From Stramenopiles sp. TOSAG23-6 (taxonomy: Eukaryota; Sar): a stretch of 10,020 nucleotides of DNA. A model generated the notes under the pieces. The model did not search any database, was not told the origin of the DNA, and saw only the letters and a program-made list of their open reading frames with translations. The position numbers and the translations under genes were made by a program. Where the stretch lies: NCBI GenBank assembly GCA_900128565.1, contig LT636337.1:1-10020 (forward strand). Reading direction: 5' to 3'. Each line of letters begins with the position of its first letter. Position 1 is the first letter of the stretch. This document shows, piece after piece, positions 1-5,923 of this stretch.

Positions 1-26
1 CGAAATTTTGTACCTAACAAATTTCG
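1..26. repeat. 18 bp dispersed repeat word with adjoining 8 bp inverted repeat
   Basis: Positions 1-18 (CGAAATTTTGTACCTAAC) are identical to 5185-5202 inside the foldback element. Here the word is followed by AAATTTCG at 19-26, which pairs with CGAAATTT at 1-8 to make a perfect 8 bp stem with a 10-base loop. The repeat may be the edge of another copy of the element, extending to the left of the window. Confidence 0.6.
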
Positions 27-149
27 AATTTAATTTTTTTTACAATACATGTTGATGCCAACCAAATAGCGCAAGTTGTGAAAGGAGGTTATATGTTAAA
101 AGATCGTGTTCTCCGGCCTGCACAAGTTGGGGTTTCAAAATCAGAATAA
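1..149 (+). CDS. GrpE-type nucleotide exchange factor, C-terminal fragment (partial)
   Basis: This is the 3' end of a GrpE/Mge1-type co-chaperone, the exchange factor that releases ADP from Hsp70 (DnaK-type) in mitochondria or plastids. The frame ending at TAA 147-149 reads VDANQIAQVVKGGYMLKDR followed by VLRPAQVGVSKSE. That matches the most conserved part of the family, the C-terminal beta domain, where family members read approximately 'tVa.V.k.GY.L.dRviRPA.VgV'. The coding sequence certainly covers about 48-149. Going upstream the same frame meets a stop at 15-17, and the only AG between 18 and 70 (68-69) would cut into the conserved stretch. The 5' boundary is therefore unresolved: a non-standard acceptor, an indel in the T8 run (34-41) or an inserted repeat are all possible. 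AATAAA overlaps the stop codon and could be a poly(A) signal. The family call is fairly sure; the compartment is not visible. Confidence 0.72.
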
Positions 150-185
150 ATATAGATATTTTTTTACTCTTTATTGATATTGTGT

Positions 186-255
186 TTTATCAATTTATCC
201 ATTTCTAAATCTATGTTGAATTTATCAATTTATCCATTTCTAAATCTATGTTGAA
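186..255. repeat. perfect 2 x 35 bp tandem duplication
   Basis: Positions 186-220 and 221-255 are identical 35-base copies beginning TTTATCAATTTATCC and ending CTATGTTGAA. They lie in the spacer between the GrpE stop codon and the convergent minus-strand gene. Perfect identity in AT-rich non-coding DNA suggests a recent duplication, or an assembly artefact of that unit length. Confidence 0.9.
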
Positions 256-315
256 TACATACATTCACTACTCATATTAATTAATTAATTATTCAAAAGA
301 GAAGCATCAGAAAAT

Positions 316-615
316 TCAAGATATCTCTACAAATACAATGAGGCCAGATAAAAGACAAAAACCTAAGATGAATAAAATATGTCGTGAGTTGTCTTCATCG
401 TTTGGTGATGATAAATGTTTCTTCAAAACAACAAAAGCATGTTGTTCTTTTACATCTGCTTTCTTTTGTAATAATTTGGCATGCGTTGTTGCATCTTGTG
501 CTACATTTTTCTTTTCTTCATTCATTGGATCCTTTGTGGAAGCATCTTTCGCCTCTCTTGCTCTCTGCGATGCTTCATTCGCCAATATACGATGGTCGTG
601 TGCATCAACAACAGC
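316..615 (-). CDS. small tail-anchored alanine/lysine-rich protein (5' end unresolved)
   Basis: I do not recognise this protein. The minus-strand frame from a stop at 658-660 to the TGA at 316-318 encodes a charged, helix-prone stretch rich in A, K, E and Q, including QRAREAKDAST and HAKLLQKKADVKEQHAFVVL. It ends in one hydrophobic segment, HILFILGFCLLSGLIVFVEI, three residues before the stop. That is the layout of a tail-anchored membrane protein with a cytosolic helical domain. The opposite frames are Cys/Ser/Phe-rich, as antisense shadows of such coding usually are, which favours this strand. The only in-frame ATG is at 525-523 and gives 69 residues. The open frame continues about 30 residues further upstream, so an upstream exon is possible, for example through an AG acceptor ending at base 615. 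Its upstream end overlaps the start of the PPR gene on the other strand. Confidence 0.45.
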   Translation of the reverse strand, partial: AVVDAHDHRILANEASQRAREAKDASTKDPMNEEKKNVAQDATTHAKLLQKKADVKEQHAFVVLKKHLSSPNDEDNSRHILFILGFCLLSGLIVFVEIS

Positions 616-2458
616 TGGAATGTGGACACATACCAACAAATGATACGTTGTTGTGCACTATCTGGTGATTTAATCCGAGCCGCGACATTATTTGATGAAT
701 CACGAGAATATAATTTTACTGTAAATTCATTAACACATCATGAAATTCTGAAAGCACATGCAAAAAAAATATGATTTTGAATTTATTAATAAACATTTAA
801 AGGATATGAACAGAGCAGCTGACTTATGTCGTGAAAATGGCGTCGATGACTCCAATTATCAATTAAATGAGAATATATATCGTATACTTATTAATGCAGC
901 TATTCAGAATAATGATTCTAATCAAGCTACTACATACTTGTATTTATTACAACAAACACACCATCAACCGAGACTTTTATCACAAGATGCAATTTCCTGT
1001 GTAAGCAGTTCAATTCTCCATAATGATTTAAAAAGTGCTAAAATTTCTTTTAGAATCTGTTGTGAGTGTGTTGATGTTTTATATAAAGCTGACGTTGTAC
1101 GTACAAAACATCAAAATGCACGGGAGAAAGAGAGGTGGTTAAAACATGAAAAACAAAAGAAATATCAGAAACAAAATGGATCGTCTTCCTATTTGGGTTC
1201 AACATTTGGTAGAGGAAATGTATTCGCTCGTGGTCCTTCCTCTGAACTTTCTAACTCATTTGGACATATCAATAATGATGATAATACATCTAGTGATTCA
1301 AATGACTCTAAAGATCAAAATGGGCCGAAAACATTAGAAGTCATTCCTGGTTCATTCCGTGTTTTAAATCGTGGAACTTTTCGTGCTTTAGTCAATTGTG
1401 CTTCACGTCATTTAGATACGGAATTTATATATGAATTACTTAATATAATGCAAGATAATGAATATCCTATAGAACAAATGCATTGTGATGCATTAACTGA
1501 AGCTGCTGCATATCTGATTGCGGAGGATAGTCAAAACTTTTGTGGTGAATTTTTAAAATCAGCTACATTTGTTGAGAAAAATGGATTCCGTGTCTCTGAG
1601 ACAAGTATATTCACTGCATCTAATTCAATATTTCATATGAGTACGGATCGTGATAAAGCAGTGGATCATATGTATTATTTACTTCAAGATGTACGGAGAG
1701 GAATTTCATATGAAAATGACGATCTTTCGGATGATGAAAATAATGAAAATAATAAAAAAATGGAGAAACACACAAATAATGATACATCGAATATATCACA
1801 TACATCGAATGAAGATACGATAATTCATGACATACCAGAGTCCGTAGCAAATGTGATTGCTTTAAGTTGTGCTCGCCTTGGTCATTATAATCTTAGTTAT
1901 AGTTTGATTGCGGATTGGTCTACTATTTGTAGTGATTCTATATCGTCTTTGTCATATTCGTATTTATTACAAACTATTCAATATAGTAGCTCTGATTCTA
2001 ATGATGATGCGAGTGAATTTATGAGTAAAATATTGAATCATCTCAATCATGAAATAGAAGATTGGCGAAATCATAGACAATTGACATCTAGTATAACTGA
2101 AGCATATTTGACTTTGAATGATTTCGAGAATGTTGTGTCAATGTTGCGTCAAATGAAAGGTTCTACTGCTGATAATTCAAACTTGGACAGTTGTGAACAA
2201 TGGGGACTTTTACCAACACAAAACTGTATTGATGTGTTGGTACGTCGTGTAACAAATGATAAAGCTTTGATTGAATCTGCAACGAAAACACAGAAAAAAA
2301 CACTACAAAAGTCTAAAAAAACAAAATATGACCCAGAAACTGCAAAAGATATAGTCTTATTGGTACAGAATATTGTAAAACAAGAATCTGTTTATATTTC
2401 AAGTGATATATCTAAACAACTGAATTCTGCAGAAGAATTTCTCTTAAAACAAAAATAA
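592..2458 (+). CDS. PPR/helical-repeat protein, frameshifted in a poly(A) run
   Basis: This is a probable pentatricopeptide-repeat-like protein, a family that binds organellar RNA. The stretch from 622 to 726 is one full 35-residue PPR-like unit: VDTYQQMIRCCALSGDL, then IRAATLFDESREYNF and TVN. It fits the family pattern of T-Y-x-x-M-I near the start, S-G-D mid-repeat and A-x-x-L-F-D-E. Further weak helical pairs follow, for example around NIYRILINAAIQNNDSNQA, TFRALVNCASRHLDTEF and SITEAYLTLNDFENVVSML. They are separated by low-complexity Asn/Ser/Asp linkers. The frame that contains the first repeat stops at 772-774. The long frame begins at ATG 758 and runs to TAA 2456-2458 (566 residues). 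Removing one A from the A8 run at 762-769 makes the two continuous, so this is probably one gene with a sequencing indel or a real frameshift. No organelle-targeting N-terminus is visible. ATG 592 is the first in-frame start near the repeat, and the true 5' end may be missing. Confidence 0.6.
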
Positions 2459-2493
2459 AAACTTAATTCCACAGAAAAATATCTCTTATAAAA
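2418..2493. repeat. degenerate 42 bp direct duplication across the PPR stop codon
   Basis: Positions 2418-2449 (AACTGAATTCTGCAGAAG...) and 2460-2491 (AACTTAATTCCACAGAAA...) align with about 26 of 32 bases identical at an offset of 42, which is exactly 14 codons. The first copy encodes the end of the PPR protein and the second lies just after its stop codon. This looks like an old tandem duplication of the gene's tail, with the new copy left outside the reading frame. Confidence 0.55.
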
Positions 2494-2508
2494 ATTCAAC
2501 ATATAGAA

Positions 2509-2889
2509 TTATTTTAAATCAAATCCACCAACTCGAATAGAACGTGGAACTTTGTATTCTACTTTTTTCACAAAACCAGTAAGTAAGTCGACAACCTTTG
2601 CAGAATTGGAATTAAATTGACTTTGTAAGTTTTGAATGTCTTCGTCAGTTTGTTTAGAAATGCTTTTACGAATTTCATCTTCAGATCCACCGAGACGCTC
2701 CCTAGATATCTTCTCATACTCGCTTTGTTTCTCAGCACGAAAAGCTGCAAGCTCATTGGCCGCTTCAGCTTTAGCGTCAGCGAGTCTTCGTGCACGATCA
2801 GACCTTGCCTGTGAAACCAAAGCTGTTGCGTTCTTCTCTGCATTTCTTAGCATCTTAAATCCACCCGAACTGTTCATTTTCGAGTCCAT
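2509..2889 (-). CDS. V-type proton ATPase subunit G
   Basis: This is the peripheral-stalk subunit G of the V1 sector (the family of yeast Vma10). It pairs with subunit E to hold the catalytic head still while the rotor pumps protons into vacuoles and other endomembrane compartments. The 126-residue length is normal for the family. Residues 10-60 carry the characteristic N-terminal coiled coil: GFKMLRNAEKNATALVSQAR, then SDRARRLADAKAEAANEL and AAFRAEKQSEYE. The Ala/Arg/Glu spacing and the 'LL/ML..AE..A...V..AR..R..RL..AK.EA' pattern are those of subunit G. The C-terminal third (SISKQTDEDIQNLQSQF through VVDLLTGFVKKVEYKVPRS) matches the family's second helix and the 'v...Ll..V..V' ending. There are ATGs at residues 1 and 5, and the first is taken as the start. 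The gene lies tail to tail with the PPR gene, only 50 bases away. Confidence 0.92.
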   Translation of the reverse strand: MDSKMNSSGGFKMLRNAEKNATALVSQARSDRARRLADAKAEAANELAAFRAEKQSEYEKISRERLGGSEDEIRKSISKQTDEDIQNLQSQFNSNSAKVVDLLTGFVKKVEYKVPRSIRVGGFDLK

Positions 2890-3080
2890 GTGTTTTTATG
2901 TAGTACAGCGATCTCAAATCGAAATTTATTCTAATGGTGAACGCTAAATACAATGTCTAAAGACACACAAAATGTAAAAAAAAACTTTTACTTTATAATG
3001 TTAAAAAAACACAGTCTCTCTCTTGACCGAAAATAATAATTATTATTGGCCTAAGCCACAAAACATCGTGTTACCGGGTA

Positions 3081-4796
3081 TCATTTAAATTCCTTATTTT
3101 TTTTCTTTTTCATTTGTTTTTCTTTTCTATCTTTTCGTTTTTGTTCAGCAACTTTAATTCTTTTTTTAGCACGTCTACTTAGAGACGTTTTACGTTTCGT
3201 TGTAGACATTTCCTTATTTATTACATCATTTTTCATACCTATATTATCTTTCATTTTTCCTTTTTTCTTTCGTAAATCTGCTTCAATTTTTAATTTATTT
3301 CGTCTCGAGCCGACACGTTTTAACAATACATCAAAAATAAGGTCACTATTTGGTGGAATATCAGGTGGATGTCCAGCACAACCATAACCACGTAATGATG
3401 GAATAAAAATTCTTCTTGTCTCTCTCTCATAAATAGATTGCATACCTTCAAACATTGACATTCCAGAGACGACACCACCTTGACCAGCTCTATAGGTTAA
3501 AATTCCTTTTGAGAAAATTTTTCCAGTATCAGCTAACATTCCTTTGTATTTAATTGTAACAATTTCATCTTGTTTTATTACTTTTGCATCTATACCATCC
3601 ATATCATCAATATCAGTATTAGTAGTCATATATTTTACTCCTGATCGAAGTGAAATTAATTTATTTACAATATTTTTTTTTTTTACTATTTTTTGGGTAG
3701 TTGATGACGGTGATGAAACGCATATTTCTNCGTTTTTTGTTTTTTTTGTTTTTTTTGTTTTTTTTGTTTTTTTTTTATCAATACTATCATCATTAATACT
3801 ATTATCATTAATACTATTATCATTAATACTATCATCATTAATACTATCATCATCAATACTATCATCATCAATACTATCATCATCAATACTATCATCATCA
3901 ATACCTTCAGGTCCATACAATTTGACCAATTTATTCAACAAAATTTCTTCTTTTCCTTTTGTTTTTTCCATCAAATTAAATATGAAATTTCCGTCTTCAG
4001 TGTTTATCTTTTCAGGATTGTACTTTAAATACATATTAAATACCCGAATACCAAAATCAGATAAATTATCAAAAGGTGTTTCTTCACCAACATCAACAAC
4101 ATTTGGTGTTGTACATTTTGGTATCTTCACAGTTAAAATATTCTCATCATCATCATCTTGATTAGGTGAAAAATCTTTTGGTAGAGTGACAGATATACAT
4201 TTACCATTAGGTAAGTCAACGGACACTTCTTCACCCGGACAAACATCTTTTGGGACTTTGATTTCAATAAAATCAAAGTCATCATCAACGTGAGATACAA
4301 CTTTGTTGTTTTTGACGTAACTTTCTTTTTGGTTTTTGCTTTTCAACTGATTTCTTACATCATCTCCCAAAGATTGTTGAATATTACTCCACATACCGCT
4401 TATTTGAATAGATATATCAGAGTTATTGAAAACACTCTTATTTTCACCTCCAATAGCTATGACCTTAAAAGTTACAGATCCATCACAAGAAAAGAATGAA
4501 ACGTCTAAATTGACATATGTTTGACCCAATGTACTCAGTGTTGCCACCGTAATTGAGTCAGTTATCGAACTTACATTTTTTGACAACATATCAGACTTAT
4601 TGTGCATATTGTGTTCCATTCTTTCTGTCATAATTTTCAACTGATAGGCAGTCTGATAGGCAGTGGTTGCTGACTCATCTGGAGGAATTTGACCTACAGA
4701 GAGTGAAGCTTTGTGTAAAGACAACGCTGTTCCAGGCTTTATGGAAACAACGCAGGAAGAATGTAGAGGAACACGAAAAAATGCTGAAGATGACAT
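3081..4796 (-). CDS. nucleoplasmin-like FKBP-type peptidyl-prolyl isomerase with basic tail
   Basis: This is a large FKBP resembling the nuclear Fpr3/Fpr4/FKBP39 class of histone-chaperone prolyl isomerases. Residues 6 to about 135 (FFRVPLHSSCVVSIKPG to SDISIQISGMWS) look like a nucleoplasmin-like beta domain. Residues of about 170-225 contain two VPKDVCPGEEVSVDLPNG-like segments separated by acidic runs. Next comes an acidic 5-residue repeat (DDDSI type, eight units), then a KKT repeat with one unknown residue (356) caused by the N at 3730. The FKBP domain is at about 400-495 (IVTIKYKGMLADTGKIF; RRIFIPSLRGYGC; HPPDIPPNSDLIFDVLL). Compared with FKBP12, Y26, F36, V55, Y82, H87, I91 and F99 have counterparts, but D37 is Ser429 and W59 is Met446, so isomerase activity or drug binding may be weak. 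Residues 496-571 form a highly basic tail with likely nuclear or nucleolar targeting signals. The domain order, with a tail after the FKBP domain, is unusual. Confidence 0.85.
   Translation of the reverse strand: MSSSAFFRVPLHSSCVVSIKPGTALSLHKASLSVGQIPPDESATTAYQTAYQLKIMTERMEHNMHNKSDMLSKNVSSITDSITVATLSTLGQTYVNLDVSFFSCDGSVTFKVIAIGGENKSVFNNSDISIQISGMWSNIQQSLGDDVRNQLKSKNQKESYVKNNKVVSHVDDDFDFIEIKVPKDVCPGEEVSVDLPNGKCISVTLPKDFSPNQDDDDENILTVKIPKCTTPNVVDVGEETPFDNLSDFGIRVFNMYLKYNPEKINTEDGNFIFNLMEKTKGKEEILLNKLVKLYGPEGIDDDSIDDDSIDDDSIDDDSINDDSINDNSINDNSINDDSIDKKKTKKTKKTKKTKNXEICVSSPSSTTQKIVKKKNIVNKLISLRSGVKYMTTNTDIDDMDGIDAKVIKQDEIVTIKYKGMLADTGKIFSKGILTYRAGQGGVVSGMSMFEGMQSIYERETRRIFIPSLRGYGCAGHPPDIPPNSDLIFDVLLKRVGSRRNKLKIEADLRKKKGKMKDNIGMKNDVINKEMSTTKRKTSLSRRAKKRIKVAEQKRKDRKEKQMKKKKNKEFK
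3731..3776. repeat. 9 bp microsatellite encoding a KKT repeat
   Basis: G-plus-eight-T units recur with G at 3739, 3748, 3757 and 3766, on the plus strand of the FKBP gene. On the coding strand they read Lys-Lys-Thr units in a basic linker. The unresolved base N at 3730 sits at the edge, so the copy number and the reading frame across this point are the least certain part of the gene. Confidence 0.8.
3780..3902. repeat. 15 bp coding minisatellite (DDDSI-type repeat)
   Basis: About eight in-frame copies of a 15-base unit (plus strand ATCATCATCAATACT and variants such as ATTATCATTAATACT) lie within the FKBP gene. They encode D/N-D-D/N-S-I pentamers. The copies toward 3902 are more uniform than those toward 3780, as expected when a tandem array expands from one side. 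The acidic stretch could act like the acidic tracts of nucleoplasmins in binding histones. That function is an inference. Confidence 0.88.
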
Positions 4797-4961
4797 TTTA
4801 AAGAAATGCTGTCAATAGAAAACAATATTACACCTATACACGTACTAACTCTGCAGACTAATTATTAACACTGAAATGTAAGATGGTACTACTAGCTATA
4901 GTAGGCTACTACTTTCTGTAGTTTTTGTTTTTTGTTGCGTTACGCTGAAACAAAGAATTGG

Positions 4962-5264
4962 CCTAGCTACACAGCACGGCCCTAACCCTAATTTTGGACG
5001 GTTCGGACCGCGGCTTTAAAGTGCTGTAATTCCTAAAGTTCGTGCAGTTTTGACTACTACCGCATATGGGAATGATCAATGCCAGGCAATGAAGACATGT
5101 ATCTATATGGCATGTTAAAACTGCACGGCTTACATGGTCAAATAATGCATTGTAGCCGCGCCTGAAATAGGGGGGGTTTTCGTACGAAATTTTGTACCTA
5201 ACGATTTTTTTTTTTTTTCCAACCGTCCACTTTTTGGCGTTTTGGCCGTGCATGCAGTGCTAGG
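4962..5264. mobile_element. foldback / MITE-like inverted-repeat element
   Basis: The region forms a long imperfect palindrome. Paired blocks in nested order are CCTAGC 4962-4967 with GCTAGG 5259-5264; GCACGGCC 4974-4981 with GGCCGTGC 5244-5251; TGGACGGTT 4995-5003 with AACCGTCCA 5221-5229; CGCGGCT 5009-5015 with AGCCGCG 5154-5160; and GTGCAGTTTT 5042-5051 with AAAACTGCAC 5117-5126. The right arm has an extra segment of about 60 bases (5161-5220). It contains G7, the 18 bp word shared with bases 1-18, and a T14 run. The base composition is visibly more GC-rich than the neighbouring DNA. A 96-codon open frame crosses the whole element on the minus strand, but it resembles no protein I know and I do not call it a gene. 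I see no target-site duplication. The alternative is a hairpin RNA gene. Confidence 0.6.
4980..4991 (-). promoter_or_regulatory. telomere-like motif upstream of the FKBP gene
   Basis: CCCTAACCCTAA on the plus strand reads as two TTAGGG units on the minus strand. It lies about 185 bases upstream of the FKBP start codon, just inside the left arm of the foldback element. Similar motifs (telo-boxes) act in promoters of housekeeping genes in plants. A similar role here is inference from its repeated position. Confidence 0.5.
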
Positions 5265-5274
5265 GTTAGGGTTA
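5261..5274 (+). promoter_or_regulatory. telomere-like motif upstream of the Bet1-like gene
   Basis: TAGGGTTAGGGTTA lies about 96-109 bases before the ATG at 5370, at the outer right edge of the foldback element. Its orientation relative to the downstream gene (G-rich strand as coding strand) is opposite to that of the motif upstream of GDI. Confidence 0.5.
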
Positions 5275-5369
5275 TACGAAGGAACTCAAAATTTTTTGCA
5301 TCGGCGGCGAAGCCAGCCAGACAGAGAGCACTTGTAGTAGCAGCTGGTATATTTAAATCTGATTAGTAA

Positions 5370-5783
5370 ATGCAACGGGTAGGATATAGTCATAGCATGA
5401 ACAATCGTAAACGAAGTGAATTATTTGGGAGTGGACGTGATTCTTCATCAAAGGGTCCCCAATTTGCATCTGGTTTTAGTAAAATTCAAAATGAAGAGTC
5501 TCAAGCAATGTTAGAAAACGAGAATAATCAAGCTTTAGATCATCTTCATTCTCAACTGTCAACACTAAAGGGTCTTAGTATGGAAATTAATCACGAAGTA
5601 GAGTCGCAAAATAGTTTTCTCGATGGTATGAGCAACGATATGTCAAATACGACGAATCTTCTCTCACAGACCTTGTCACAATTAACAGATATGGTCAACA
5701 GTGGGGGTGGAAATCACATGTGCTATTTAATTATGTTTTGTGTCTTTATTTTCTTATTTCTGTGGTTTTTGATGAAACTCTAA
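5370..5783 (+). CDS. Bet1-like Qc-SNARE
   Basis: This is a Bet1-family SNARE, which acts in fusion of ER-derived and intra-Golgi transport vesicles as part of a four-helix SNARE complex. The 137-residue length is typical. Residues 45-110 form the SNARE motif: AMLENENNQALDHLHSQL, STLKGLSMEINHEVESQN, SFLDGMSNDMSNTTNLL and SQTLSQLTDMV. Gln80 in EVESQN is at the expected zero-layer position for a Q-SNARE. The GGGNHMCYL junction closely resembles the 'aGggr.mcyl' boundary of Bet1 proteins and leads into a C-terminal membrane anchor (residues 118-134) with only three residues after it. The N-terminal 40 residues are polar and probably disordered. A second ATG at residue 10 could also serve as the start. 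AATAAA at 5790-5795, just after the stop, is a possible poly(A) signal. Confidence 0.92.
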   Translation: MQRVGYSHSMNNRKRSELFGSGRDSSSKGPQFASGFSKIQNEESQAMLENENNQALDHLHSQLSTLKGLSMEINHEVESQNSFLDGMSNDMSNTTNLLSQTLSQLTDMVNSGGGNHMCYLIMFCVFIFLFLWFLMKL

Positions 5784-5810
5784 ATATGTAATAAAGCAAA
5801 TATTGGATCC

Positions 5811-5835
5811 ATATATATATATATATATATATATA
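5811..5835. repeat. (AT)n microsatellite
   Basis: About 12 AT units lie in the short convergent spacer between the Bet1-like gene and the zinc-site protein gene. Confidence 0.95.
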
Positions 5836-5923
5836 AATACATTGAATCCTTTGGCTTGTATAAAAAAATGAGACAACACCAAAAGGTTGTTGTCATCAGA
5901 AGTTGGTGTATAATTTTTATAAT

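Larger units (their letters stand above)
4797..5369. promoter_or_regulatory. divergent spacer between the FKBP and Bet1-like genes
   Basis: This 573-base region must carry the promoters of both flanking genes, which point away from each other. Bases 4888-4911 contain two overlapping small hairpins (CTACTA/TAGTAG and TAGTA/TACTA arms). Bases 4962-5264 are the foldback element described separately. Bases 5275-5369 are a more GC-rich leader containing CATCGGCGGCGAAGCCAGCC. A TATATTTAAAT stretch at 5348-5358 lies only about 12 bases before the ATG, too close to be a normal TATA box. No other gene is supported. Confidence 0.55.

Noticed and set aside
338-668. Two plus-strand open frames opposite the tail-anchored protein (338-643 and 384-668)
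   Set aside because: They are Cys/Ser/Phe/Leu-rich, as expected for antisense of an Ala/Lys/Glu-rich coding region. Neither continues the PPR frame or shows a motif.
2636-2947. Plus-strand frame of 103 codons opposite V-ATPase subunit G
   Set aside because: It is a shadow of a clear subunit G gene and has no independent signal.
3739-3902. Possible CRISPR-like regular spacing
   Set aside because: The units of 9 and 15 bp are contiguous tandem repeats without spacers, in frame inside a eukaryotic gene.
3544-4161. 205-codon plus-strand frame opposite the FKBP gene
   Set aside because: It is antisense to the low-complexity acidic and lysine repeats and consists of Ser/Leu/Phe runs. The minus strand carries the real domains.
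4963-5253. 96-codon minus-strand open frame spanning the foldback element
   Set aside because: It coincides almost exactly with the inverted-repeat element, begins inside one arm and ends in the other, and has no recognisable domain. An open frame across a relatively GC-rich palindrome is not good evidence of a protein.
4980-5274. True chromosome end or telomere
   Set aside because: Each array is only about two units long and has ordinary genes on both sides, so these are interstitial motifs.
5348-5358. TATATTTAAAT as a TATA box for the Bet1-like gene
   Set aside because: It is only about 12 bases before the start codon, and such words are common by chance in this AT-rich DNA.
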